NCBI GenBank assembly: GCA_013203015.1 | Contig: JABMPO010000236.1 | Coordinates: 1-12,021 of the forward strand | Reading direction: 5' to 3' | Source of the DNA: Fidelibacterota bacterium | GTDB taxonomy: Bacteria; Fidelibacterota; Marinisomatia; Marinisomatales; TCS56 | Length of the DNA stretch: 12,021 bases | Shown here: one piece after another, positions 1 to 7,650 of the stretch | How the letters are laid out: each line of letters opens with the position of its first letter | Numbering within the stretch: position 1 is the stretch's first letter | The notes under the pieces: generated by a model | What the model saw: the letters and a program-made list of their open reading frames with translations, nothing else | Told to the model about the DNA's origin: nothing | The model's database searches: none | Position numbers and translations under genes: made by a program

Positions 1-78
1 GAAGTTATGTCCATTTATCTTGCCAACTTATTTAATGTGTGCGGTACAGAGATCAAGCATAATAATGAAGATCAGTTA

Positions 79-3042
79 ATGAAGAAATCCGAGTACAGAA
101 TTTTCAAATCAACAGTATTAGTTTTTTCTGCTGTATTAATTCTATTGATGATCAGTTGCGATTTTAAAAGTCCGGCTGATTTTGAAATGCCAACCTGGTT
201 TATGGATTTGACAATTCCTCTAATAGAGGAAAATTACCCATTAGATGGAATGGTGGACGATAGTACCATAGTCGTTACATCTGATTCATTGGGTATGCAG
301 GTGGTATTCGGGGATGATTTAGATACAATTTCAATTGACCCTTCCTATCTGAAGGTTAAATTGAATCAAAATATTGAAATTCCTTCCAATTCGGTTAATT
401 CACCGACAATAGATTTTTCTGGGATTGATACTACGATCACGGTGGAGATTCCATTTGCTCCCAACGGTGAGTTTGTGGATGTACACGGAACCACTTTTTC
501 CGTACCAGATACCATCGATCATAAAATTTTGGCCAGTGTTTGGAATCCGATAGCTCAAGCTTTCGATACACCAATCGTATTTAATATTTATCTTCCTCAG
601 GTGGATGAATCGGCGCTACCGGAATTCATTACTATTAAGGCATTAACAATCGTGTCTGATTCTGATGCAGATTCCAGCCTGTTTCAGTCGACTATTATAA
701 ATAATGGCCTACCTACAGATATCCATGCTATTGAATTCAGTTTGTCCACGGATATTAGTGGCGCACCAACTGTATTGGCTTATCATATCAATAATAATGA
801 TCTATTACCAAAAGACAGTATATCTACTCAGTATACTCTACTAGGAGACAGTCTGCTTGGTTCACAGATTCAGATGAGTGTTGGTTTTCGCGTTAAAGAA
901 ACCACGCTTGATACGGATACGCTTACTATCAAAGCAAATGATTCCGTAAAAGTTAATCTGGCATTTCTGATTGAGATTGATGGTATCGATTCGGTTGTGG
1001 TACAGATTGCGGAATACAATCTTGCCCCGGAACTTGACCCAATAGCATTTCCATCCGATATTGAAATTTATTCAGGCAAGTTTACCGATCCTTCACCAGC
1101 CTTCACTTCCACCAACGAAATCCGAATCGACAGCCTGTACAGTTACTTCCCGTTTGATATTGATTTTGAAATGAAATTTGAAAATTTTGTGCCATCAGAG
1201 GATGGTAAAGATTCTATAGTAATCAGACGTACTTTGAGTCGTAACAGGTTACCTTACTATCATACTTTTGATATAGATGGTTATGAATTTAAAAATGTTG
1301 CAGATCCAAACAGTCCACTGACCAATATGGATTTGACTGTATCCGCATGGACTCAGGATACAGTGATAGCGATTCCCCTGGATGGCAGTGCCTTCGGTAG
1401 CATGAGTATGGAGGTTGGGATCGATTCTCTGCATTTTGAATCTCTGACAGCCAATCTATTCCGGGAGTTTCCGCCAGCCGAGCAGGAAATGTCCGGTATG
1501 CCCAGTGGTTTTACCGGCATGGCTTTTACCGACGTACAAATCCAAATAACCATGTGGAGCCAGATCCAGTTTCCCATTTCCCTGGATATGGATATGATCG
1601 GAGTGAATACCTACGGTGATTCCATTTTTGTGAACGTTCAGGTAGATTCCCTTAATGTACCAACCTCGGAATTGGATACAGCTAAGACAATGATCAGGGT
1701 GAGTCGAGAAGGAACTACCACTTTCCTGTACGATTTACCCGGTGATAGTATCCCGTCTGATTCTACTACTAATCCACCTGGAGAATCCACCATAGTTGAT
1801 CTCCTGTCGTTTAATCCGGAAACAATGGTGTTCAGTTCGGCAGCCTCGATCAAAGGTCGCGGTACGATTTCTGGCAGCTCTGGCATATGGGGTGAATTCC
1901 GACTAATTGCGCCCTTTGAAGTAAAAATGTCACCAATGACGTTTATTCCGATCAATGAATCGCCCCTGGAAGAATGGGATTATGAGTTGCGTAATAAAAT
2001 TCGCAGTGGGCTTCGCAGCGCCTCGGCTGTAGCCCGGGTAACAAATCATTTTCCGGTGGGCGGTGATATTTCTATTTTGCTTTCTAATCAAGCGAACTTC
2101 CCTTTAGATGAGAGCCGCAACAATCTTGATAGTATGGCTGCTGCCCTGGGGATAGATATTTCGGCCGGTGATAGCCTGTATGTTGTTAGTGAATGTTCCA
2201 CCCTCGACCCATCAATGGGTGCTGATTCTTCAATTTATATATTTAATATTATGTCGGATTTTTCTGAATGTCTGGATGGAGTTTCCTATTTTATTCGTAG
2301 TTCCACTTCAGGAGTCGATACAGTAGTGGCCTATATTGATACATTATTAAAAATTGTGCTACCCGATCCCACCCTTAATAATTATGATTCGGATAACGAT
2401 GATCGTCGCTTAGTTGATATCGCTGGTGATTTAGTCACTTCCAGCATCATGGATCCTGCTAAAATTCAATTGATGACCAGCGCTGGTGACCATTACACTA
2501 CACCGCGAATTCATTTAAACGGATCGCCCATTGATCCGATTACTGGTGATACTCTGCCAGTATTTTTGTCGCTGAACGATTATGTTGCCATTAAATCTTT
2601 TCTGACTTTTGAGATCAGCAGTACCGGAATGCTGGAATCAGCTCCCGGTGAATTGGTGATCCAGTATCCTAATGGTGGTGAGTCTTTGACCGTAACCGAT
2701 ATTGCCCCGATCATTATCCGCTGGCGTACGTATGGTAAGATCAATAAGGTCAATCTTGATTATTCGACTATTACCGATCCGGACATTGAAGATGATCAGG
2801 ATTGGACGCCATTGGAATCGAACTGGACTGCCATTGATAACGAAGATTCATGTGTCTGGAATGTGAGTGAGGTATTTCCAAATCTCGGCGCCCCGCTAGA
2901 CAGCGTCCGCATCCGTGTCTCCGATGCTGACTCGGATATCAGCGATATGAGCGGTTGGTATTTTACCCTTAAATCAGAATTCGATCCGATTATCGGTGTT
3001 TCCAGCCCCATTGGCTTGAAAAGCAGGGGTAGAAAACAATGA
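79..3042 (+). CDS. Very large surface/periplasmic lipoprotein with C-terminal PNGGE Ig-like domain
   Basis: The 987-residue protein is read from the ATG at 79, not the upstream in-frame ATG at 7, because only the later start puts a signal peptide at the N terminus: MKK, then a hydrophobic run ending LLMISC. This is a lipobox-like end with the acylated cysteine at residue 27. The mature part is dominated by Asp/Ser/Thr/Ile/Val-rich beta-strand-like sequence with no membrane segment. Residues about 864-970 form a recognisable Ig-like module: PNGGE at 864-868, then an IRW strand, DWTPLESNW, a CVWNVSEVFP strand and a final VRIRVSDADS...WYFTL. This 'PNGGE' module is common in secreted proteins of FCB bacteria. 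The rest matches no family I know; a structural or adhesion role is inference. Its stop overlaps the next start (ATGA), so it is probably co-translated with the outer-membrane barrel and may be its surface partner. The Asp after the lipid cysteine would mean inner-membrane retention in E. coli, but that rule need not hold here. Confidence 0.85.
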   Translation: MKKSEYRIFKSTVLVFSAVLILLMISCDFKSPADFEMPTWFMDLTIPLIEENYPLDGMVDDSTIVVTSDSLGMQVVFGDDLDTISIDPSYLKVKLNQNIEIPSNSVNSPTIDFSGIDTTITVEIPFAPNGEFVDVHGTTFSVPDTIDHKILASVWNPIAQAFDTPIVFNIYLPQVDESALPEFITIKALTIVSDSDADSSLFQSTIINNGLPTDIHAIEFSLSTDISGAPTVLAYHINNNDLLPKDSISTQYTLLGDSLLGSQIQMSVGFRVKETTLDTDTLTIKANDSVKVNLAFLIEIDGIDSVVVQIAEYNLAPELDPIAFPSDIEIYSGKFTDPSPAFTSTNEIRIDSLYSYFPFDIDFEMKFENFVPSEDGKDSIVIRRTLSRNRLPYYHTFDIDGYEFKNVADPNSPLTNMDLTVSAWTQDTVIAIPLDGSAFGSMSMEVGIDSLHFESLTANLFREFPPAEQEMSGMPSGFTGMAFTDVQIQITMWSQIQFPISLDMDMIGVNTYGDSIFVNVQVDSLNVPTSELDTAKTMIRVSREGTTTFLYDLPGDSIPSDSTTNPPGESTIVDLLSFNPETMVFSSAASIKGRGTISGSSGIWGEFRLIAPFEVKMSPMTFIPINESPLEEWDYELRNKIRSGLRSASAVARVTNHFPVGGDISILLSNQANFPLDESRNNLDSMAAALGIDISAGDSLYVVSECSTLDPSMGADSSIYIFNIMSDFSECLDGVSYFIRSSTSGVDTVVAYIDTLLKIVLPDPTLNNYDSDNDDRRLVDIAGDLVTSSIMDPAKIQLMTSAGDHYTTPRIHLNGSPIDPITGDTLPVFLSLNDYVAIKSFLTFEISSTGMLESAPGELVIQYPNGGESLTVTDIAPIIIRWRTYGKINKVNLDYSTITDPDIEDDQDWTPLESNWTAIDNEDSCVWNVSEVFPNLGAPLDSVRIRVSDADSDISDMSGWYFTLKSEFDPIIGVSSPIGLKSRGRKQ

Positions 3043-4478
3043 AGGTTTCCCTGACTAAGCTGCTCCTGTTACTCGTTTTGACAACCAGCCTGTTTGCCCA
3101 GGCCAAGCGTGACCCCCGTGTGGTGGGATTGGCTGGCGCCTATGGAACTGTTGCTGATGGTATTTTTGCAGTGGGATACAACCCGGCTCTGATTGCACTC
3201 CAGCAGGACAAACCATTTATGCTCCAATTATTCGGTTTCGATTTTGGGATGGTCAGCAATTATATATCGTTGGGCAATCTGAATACTATCAGCGGTGATA
3301 CCCTCACTACCGAGGACAAAGACCTGATCCTGCGCGACCTTGATAAAAGCGGTGGTCTTCGACTTTATACCGACATTCATATGCCGATCCCCATTTTGAA
3401 TTTTGCTTCCGGAAACATGGCGCTTACTTCAAATCTGGTGGTGCTTGGCGATGCCACCATTCCTACCGGTATTATGAGTTTGTTGCTAAATGGGAATCCG
3501 GTTTCAGAAGAAATTGATATGACGTTGAAACTTGATCTACTCGGTGTAAATGAATTGGGATTTTCATTTGCCATTCCCAGTGATGATTTTGCCTGGGGCA
3601 TGACAATAAAATATCTGCAGGGTCTATTTTACTTTGGTATCGATTCTGATTCAAGTCAGGCCAGTTTAATAACTGATACCACAGCAATGTACGGTAGTGG
3701 TACTTATTTCTTCCGACAGGGGGTTGGCGGCAGCGGCCTGGGTTTGGATATTGGATTTACCACCATGGATTTTGATGGCTGGCGGATCGGATTTTCAATG
3801 ATTAACGCCCTGGGGACCATCAATTGGAATCGCCCGAGTGTTATTAAAAATATTATGGCTGGTAGTGACAATATTTACGGCAATTCCGATGATCTGTTCC
3901 ATATGACCTGGGCCGGCATGGCCTTAAACGACAGTATGGCAGTGCGCTATAATTATACAATTGATACCCTGAATATGCAGACCATGTCCAGTGATTCGCT
4001 CTTTTATTCAAATCCGACGGATGAACAGATTGTTTATAACCTGGATGAAGATGGTAATCTGAAACAGTTTTCGACGCGCTATCCGGCTCAATTTCGATTT
4101 TCGGTTTCCAAACGCTTCCCGGATATTCTGGTTGTGTCAGATTTACTGGCCGGATTTGAAGACCGCTTTTTCGCCCGCAATCGCTGGCGTTGGTCAATTG
4201 GGGCGGAAGTGACCAAAAATCCGACTTTCCCCATTCGATTTGGCTATTCCTGGGCGGGCTACGATTTTAAGGAACTGGGAATGGGATTTGGTATTCATAA
4301 AGGTCCCATCATTTTTGATATGGGATTGGCGTTCAGGAATGGAGTCTGGATTCATTCCATGAAAGGTGTGAATATCTCCCTTGGCGTTACCATTACCAGT
4401 TTTGGCAGCAGGAAGGAAGAACCGGTAGAAAGTACCCCGGAAAACGAACCGGTAATATTACCGCCTGATATTGAATAA
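3039..4478 (+). CDS. Outer-membrane beta-barrel protein, DUF5723 / PorV-FadL-like
   Basis: The 479-residue protein starts with a clear Sec signal peptide (MKVSLTKLLLLLVLTTSLFAQA, cleavage likely after residue 20 or 22). The mature N terminus, RDPRVVGLAGAYGTVADGIFAVGYNPA, has the Gly/Ala-rich 'one helix then NPA' pattern shared by FadL-, PorV- and DUF5723-type barrels. There, an N-terminal segment plugs a barrel of alternating hydrophobic strands. The remainder is aromatic- and Gly-rich amphipathic strands (for example WRIGFSMINALGTINW, WRWSIGAEV, FPIRFGYSWAGYDF, GPIIFDMGLAFRNG), and the protein ends in a short acidic, proline-rich tail. The assignment to the outer membrane is strong; the substrate is unknown. 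The ATG overlaps the stop of the upstream lipoprotein by ATGA, which implies one operon and translational coupling. The gene is convergent with lptG, with only 27 bases between the two stops. Confidence 0.85.
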   Translation: MKVSLTKLLLLLVLTTSLFAQAKRDPRVVGLAGAYGTVADGIFAVGYNPALIALQQDKPFMLQLFGFDFGMVSNYISLGNLNTISGDTLTTEDKDLILRDLDKSGGLRLYTDIHMPIPILNFASGNMALTSNLVVLGDATIPTGIMSLLLNGNPVSEEIDMTLKLDLLGVNELGFSFAIPSDDFAWGMTIKYLQGLFYFGIDSDSSQASLITDTTAMYGSGTYFFRQGVGGSGLGLDIGFTTMDFDGWRIGFSMINALGTINWNRPSVIKNIMAGSDNIYGNSDDLFHMTWAGMALNDSMAVRYNYTIDTLNMQTMSSDSLFYSNPTDEQIVYNLDEDGNLKQFSTRYPAQFRFSVSKRFPDILVVSDLLAGFEDRFFARNRWRWSIGAEVTKNPTFPIRFGYSWAGYDFKELGMGFGIHKGPIIFDMGLAFRNGVWIHSMKGVNISLGVTITSFGSRKEEPVESTPENEPVILPPDIE

Positions 4479-4505
4479 GATAATAGCGCTGACGATCAGA
4501 ATTAA

Positions 4506-5594
4506 TTATTTACGAATACCAATCAACAGCATCAGACCGCCAATCGAAAAAACGAAATTGCCAATCCAGGCTGCATAAAACGGCTCAATAATTCCTTTAT
4601 AACCCAGTGATTGTCCAAATTTTATAAAGGCATAATAGGAAAATATCACCAGCACACTCATTCCGGCTCCAAATGATAGTCCGCCTTTGGGTTTGAGTAG
4701 AACCAAAGGCAGACCAAACAAAACCACAATCAGGCTGGTGAAGGCAAACGAAATCTTGAAATCACGAACAACTTCCCAACGGGTTGTATCGACGCCATTT
4801 TCATCCAATTGAGCAATAAATTGATTGAGATCGGCATAACTCAATTCTTCCGGTGAGGATGATTTTCGTTCAATGTCCACCGGTGTAAAGCCAAGATAAA
4901 ACAGACTGTCCCGCTCACTTATATCGACGCTGATTTCTTCGCCATTCAGATTAAAATTCCGGACTGAATAATTACTGGCAGCCCATTGTTGCAATGAATC
5001 AATCCAGGTCATTTCCTTAATATCGATCCGTTCCCCAATCTTACCTTGTTGCATTATCTGGACGGTTACGCTAGTCGCTGATCGTTGGTTGTAATTATAC
5101 TTGCCTATGGCAATATGAAATTTTTCGGCCCGTTGTAAAAATATATTATTGCGAATATTCTTACTTTTACGTTTATATTTCTGGATATACTCTTTTTTTA
5201 ATTCGGCCCGCTGGACATTACCCCAAATAACCAGTTGATCCTCAAATTTGAAAGATATCAGACTGATCGTAAATCCAATTAACAGCAATGGGAGTGCAAT
5301 CCGGTAGATGCTGATACCGGTGGCTTTCATTGCCGTCAATTCATTGCGCTTGGCTGCCAAACCAATCGAAAAAACGGTAGAGATCAACATAGCCATTGGT
5401 AAACCGATATTTACAAACCAGGGTAAAGAATAAATGTAATAACGTAATATTACCGGGAAGGGGACCGAGCTGTCGATAAATTTATCTAATTGCTCGAAGA
5501 TATCCACGATGATAAAAACGCACACAAAGCCGGCCAGGGCCATCACGAGGATGGTCAGGAATTGGCGGGCCAGGTAGATATCAAGCTTTTTCAT
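4506..5594 (-). CDS. lptG: LPS export permease, LptF/LptG (YjgP/YjgQ) family
   Basis: This 362-residue inner-membrane protein is a subunit of the LptB2FG ABC transporter, which extracts lipopolysaccharide from the inner membrane and feeds it to the LptC/LptA bridge. It shows the family layout. The N-terminal LDIYLARQFL is followed by TM1 (about 11-33), then TM2-3 (about 49-80 and 98-116). The conserved RNELTAMKATGIS coupling-helix region, which contacts the LptB ATPase, is at about 83-95. A periplasmic beta-jellyroll-like domain spans about 120-275, and three C-terminal membrane helices lie at about 283-302, 308-330 and 338-359. Length is normal for the family. LptF and LptG are hard to tell apart by eye; the G call rests on general resemblance and no partner permease gene is in the window. 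The start has no strong Shine-Dalgarno sequence. It lies downstream of the restriction-modification island on the same strand. Confidence 0.88.
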   Translation of the reverse strand: MKKLDIYLARQFLTILVMALAGFVCVFIIVDIFEQLDKFIDSSVPFPVILRYYIYSLPWFVNIGLPMAMLISTVFSIGLAAKRNELTAMKATGISIYRIALPLLLIGFTISLISFKFEDQLVIWGNVQRAELKKEYIQKYKRKSKNIRNNIFLQRAEKFHIAIGKYNYNQRSATSVTVQIMQQGKIGERIDIKEMTWIDSLQQWAASNYSVRNFNLNGEEISVDISERDSLFYLGFTPVDIERKSSSPEELSYADLNQFIAQLDENGVDTTRWEVVRDFKISFAFTSLIVVLFGLPLVLLKPKGGLSFGAGMSVLVIFSYYAFIKFGQSLGYKGIIEPFYAAWIGNFVFSIGGLMLLIGIRK

Positions 5595-5645
5595 TAAATC
5601 ATGTGCCTATTTCAGGCCACTAATTTGAAGATAATCTGAATATAA

Positions 5646-5659
5646 TTGAAGTGATTTAG
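5646..5659. repeat. Left arm of imperfect direct repeat flanking the RM island
   Basis: TTGAAGTGATTTAG here matches TTGAAGTGATTAAG at 8313-8326 in the same orientation, 13 of 14 bases. The two copies bracket the whole AT-rich restriction-modification island. They could be an integration duplication, but chance similarity in AT-rich spacer is not excluded. Confidence 0.35.
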
Positions 5660-5700
5660 TTATTTCTAAAGATTTAAGTAGAGCTGGTGGGATTTAGTAT

Positions 5701-5730
5701 CGACCACTCACAAATTCCGTGGAGGGGTCG
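5701..5730. terminator. Imperfect hairpin downstream of the RM cassette
   Basis: CGACCACTC at 5701-5709 pairs with GAGGGGTCG at 5722-5730 with one A:G mismatch. This GC-rich stem stands out in an AT-rich spacer. It lies after the endonuclease stop on the minus strand and before lptG, a sensible place for a terminator, but no T-run follows on either strand, so function is uncertain. Confidence 0.3.
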
Positions 5731-5885
5731 GCATTCCATTTTATTGTTTAGCTATGTTTTATGCGCCAGTTGGGAGAAGGCCAACTTAAAATTGCTGCTA
5801 TGTGTACTAATATTCATTTGCCTTCCGAGATATCACTAAAACCAGCTTTAAAAATAGCAGTTATTGCGTCCAGTGCAATTTTAAT

Positions 5886-6503
5886 TTATGGTTCAATCCC
5901 TAATATCAATAAAGGAACTGGTGGACTATTCCTTCCTTGTCTCATCACATTGTAAACTTCGCCTTCATAATACGCGACGCCACTTGACATTTGTGCTTGC
6001 ATTTTTTTCGTTGGTAAAATTTCTATTCCCAAGTTTATAACGCCACCAGAATAGCATAGCATATGTTTTACAAATAAATCGTACGCAACAAATGAGTATT
6101 TACCAAATTGAACTTCAACAGCTATTTTATCTTTTACAAAATCAGTTTGGTTGTAACTATAAATTGGTTTTTTCTCACCATTCTCAATTAAAAACTATTT
6201 TTAATCACTTACTGGCATCATTATTGTTTTTTCCATCAATCCTCGATCTAATGTGATGTAATAAGAGTAACGGCTTTCTTTCCAATTCCTTTTTTGAAAC
6301 TCTCCAATAAATTCTTTATTTAAGTCAATAGGACTATAAAGTTTATTACCTTTCATTGTTTTTTCTTTACTGATCTTAGTCTTGAATTTTCCTGCATTGA
6401 TTGAAGTGATAACTTCTTTGATATCCTTAAATAGTAATTTATGGTGAACAATTAAATATTCTTCTCCATTTAAGGTATTTGCATTGAGTCTCTTTTTGGG
6501 CAT
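5886..6503 (-). pseudogene. BglII/BstYI-family type II restriction endonuclease, broken by two in-frame stops
   Basis: Read through in one frame, this is a 205-codon protein interrupted by TAA (codon 101) and TAG (codon 103). The N-terminal half has LNGEEYLIVHHK, KTKISKEKTMKGNKLYSP and FQKRNWKESRYSYY. The second half has YSYNQTDFVKDKIAVEVQFGKY, then VINLGIEILPTKKMQAQMSSGVAYYEGEVYNV. Residues D121, E130 and Q132 reproduce the spacing of the BglII catalytic residues Asp84-x8-Glu93-x-Gln95, in a protein of about family length, so the frame is homologous on both sides of the stops. Translated as it stands, only an N-terminal 100-residue piece without the catalytic residues is made, and no in-frame ATG lies between the second stop and the catalytic motif. 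The enzyme would have cut unmethylated DNA; specificity cannot be read from the sequence. A sequencing or assembly error is the main alternative to true decay. Confidence 0.82.
6187..6205. repeat. Perfect 19-base inverted repeat containing both nonsense codons
   Basis: On the coding (minus) strand ATTAAAAA and TTTTTAAT flank the trinucleotide TAG, giving an 8-bp stem with a 3-base loop. The TAA stop lies in the left arm and the TAG stop is the loop. This is directly visible; that it caused the lesion is inference. Confidence 0.7.
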
Positions 6504-6579
6504 ATCCCATCAGGCAGGCTTTCCCAGGTTTCTCTTTTGCTTCGGTACTACGCACTACTTCGGGCACCCTTTCAATCCA
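6504..6579. other. GC-rich non-coding spacer inside the AT-rich RM cassette
   Basis: These 76 bases between the 53-aa gene and the endonuclease are about 51% G+C by count (39 of 76), against roughly 30% on both sides. The minus-strand frames I followed through it are broken by stops. It contains a short direct repeat (TTCGG TACTACGCACTAC TTCGG on the plus strand). Its base composition suggests an inserted or dispersed non-coding element. It also supplies the sequence just upstream of the endonuclease ATG and contains no Shine-Dalgarno sequence, so it may have separated the nuclease from its original start region. Confidence 0.4.
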
Positions 6580-6741
6580 TTACGCGATTTGGTTTTTAAA
6601 GATTTCTATTTCATCATAATCTTTATTGAAATCTGCCATCAACTCTTCTTTTCTTTTTTCTGCATCTTTTTCAGAATAGAAAATTTCAGGTTCTATGATG
6701 AAACCTTTTTTAACAAGAACAAGCACCCAAATCGTTTTCAT
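6580..6741 (-). CDS. 53-aa uncharacterised protein of the RM cassette
   Basis: This short gene encodes 53 residues, starting MKTIWVLVLVKKGF and ending EIEIFKNQIA. The pattern is a hydrophobic beta-strand, a charged helix rich in Glu/Lys (SEKDAEKRKEELMADFN) and a second strand (YDEIEIF), so a small beta-alpha-beta fold is likely. It has no signal peptide, no helix-turn-helix and no cysteine, so it does not look like the controller (C) protein of classical type II systems. Its ATG overlaps the stop of the 303-aa gene by ATGA, a strong sign that it is real and co-translated. The endonuclease pseudogene follows after a 76-base GC-rich spacer. A role as partner or inhibitor of a cassette protein is speculation; I do not recognise a named family. 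Confidence 0.65.
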   Translation of the reverse strand: MKTIWVLVLVKKGFIIEPEIFYSEKDAEKRKEELMADFNKDYDEIEIFKNQIA

Positions 6742-7649
6742 ATTTTATCCCTAGTTCTGTTAAACCAACTAAAAACATCTTTGTATTCCAGAAAATTACA
6801 GAGTTCTGATAGTCCACTTGATTTGAAAGTCGGTCTGTTAACCTGTCTTAAAAAAAGAGCTTTTCGTAAATAATTTGAAGTTATACTAAATCTTGGTTTG
6901 AGATTCGGTTCAAGTAAATGTAAATCATTAAATCGCAATAAACCCGAGTAAATAGGTGTGGAATGCTCAACTTCAAACATTGCTTGCAAATCACTAGAGC
7001 CCCTCTTAATCCATATCACATCTATCTCTTTAATAATGCCTCGTATCTTTTCATACCTTGTGGGAAGATCATTCACACAGTCAAACCTTTTTGAGATATT
7101 CCAATCTAACTTATTACGGTCAATTAGTGGTATCCAGATATCAAATCCCTTATTAATTCCTATAGTGCCAATAAGAGTTTGAATTTGGGAATGTGAGAAA
7201 TCAGGAATTTTTTCAATTTGTGATGTGTCAATCTTTTCTTCGAAATATTTCCAGCCAAAAAAACTCTCAACATTAAATCTTCCTGCTTTGGCTATATATA
7301 ATTCATTCTGATCAGGTTGATGATATATCTGTAATTTATATTGACCATCACTTGCTGGAGTAAGTTCTTGAAAGATATCCTCAAATTCCGAAAATGGAAT
7401 AAACAGTGGTTCCTTTTGTGTATCCCATACGAAACAGATAAATGAATTAAAGCCTTCCAATTGTTTTAAATCTTCATCACGCAAACCATAAAAAGATTTA
7501 TTTCCTCCATGAACTTTTGAATATCGTATATATATTCTTGCAATCTCATTCGGTAGATCAAAGAGAGAAAGGCTTTGGGGTAGTTTTTTTAAGTTGCCAA
7601 AACGCTTTTCGGCTTCTTTTATAAAGTCATATTTAAATACGTTTGGCAT
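6738..7649 (-). CDS. 303-aa RM-associated protein, possible PD-(D/E)XK-like nuclease
   Basis: This intact 303-residue gene starts two bases after the truncated methyltransferase stop and overlaps the 53-aa gene by ATGA, so it belongs to the cassette operon. It has no membrane segment or signal peptide. The C-terminal half carries the motifs: NKGFDIWIPLIDRNKLDWN at about 167-185, EIDVIW at 208-213, and MFEVEHSTPIYSGLLRFNDL at 224-243, followed by NRPTF near 271-275. D210-x15-E226-x-E228 resembles the catalytic spacing of PD-(D/E)XK nucleases whose last residue is not lysine, such as BamHI (Asp94, Glu111, Glu113). This fold assignment is inference. The family looks conserved next to DNA methyltransferases, but I know of no established function. 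It could be a second nuclease, a specificity factor or a modified-DNA sensor. It is the only large gene of the cassette still open, so it may be under separate selection or simply not yet mutated. Confidence 0.7.
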   Translation of the reverse strand: MPNVFKYDFIKEAEKRFGNLKKLPQSLSLFDLPNEIARIYIRYSKVHGGNKSFYGLRDEDLKQLEGFNSFICFVWDTQKEPLFIPFSEFEDIFQELTPASDGQYKLQIYHQPDQNELYIAKAGRFNVESFFGWKYFEEKIDTSQIEKIPDFSHSQIQTLIGTIGINKGFDIWIPLIDRNKLDWNISKRFDCVNDLPTRYEKIRGIIKEIDVIWIKRGSSDLQAMFEVEHSTPIYSGLLRFNDLHLLEPNLKPRFSITSNYLRKALFLRQVNRPTFKSSGLSELCNFLEYKDVFSWFNRTRDKI

Positions 7650-7650
7650 A

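Larger units (their letters stand above)
5595..5885. other. Intergenic gap between lptG and the endonuclease pseudogene
   Basis: No credible gene is visible on either strand in these 291 bases; the 64-codon plus-strand frame at 5761-5955 runs antisense into the endonuclease pseudogene and looks like no protein. The gap holds one arm of a near-perfect direct repeat (5646-5659), an imperfect hairpin at 5701-5730 and a short hairpin at 5768-5786 (AGTTGG / CCAACT, 7-base loop). It should contain the lptG promoter, but I see no convincing -35/-10 pair. The left edge of the restriction-modification island probably lies here. Confidence 0.5.

Noticed and set aside
7..78. Upstream in-frame ATG giving 24 extra residues on the large lipoprotein
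   Set aside because: It would bury the signal peptide inside the protein. The ATG at 79 places MKK plus a hydrophobic core and lipobox at the N terminus.
5764..5790. Hairpin AGTTGG / CCAACT followed on the minus strand by GCGCATAA, considered as an integron attC site
   Set aside because: The flanking bases do not fit the RYYYAAC / GTTRRRY core pair, there is only one copy and no integrase.
5761..5955. 64-codon plus-strand frame in the gap after lptG
   Set aside because: It overlaps the 3' end of the endonuclease pseudogene in antisense, has no ribosome-binding site, and its product resembles no protein family.
6504..6579. Considered as part of a CRISPR repeat or tRNA-like structure
   Set aside because: There is no regularly spaced repeat and no cloverleaf; only a 5-base direct repeat (TTCGG) is present.
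6580..6741. 53-aa protein considered as an antitoxin or RM controller protein
   Set aside because: There is no helix-turn-helix or known antitoxin motif, and the neighbouring 303-aa protein does not look like a known toxin.
6484..6873. 129-codon plus-strand frame across the RM cassette
   Set aside because: It is antisense to the nuclease start, the GC-rich spacer, the 53-aa gene and the end of the 303-aa gene. Its composition is that of a frame shadow in AT-rich DNA.
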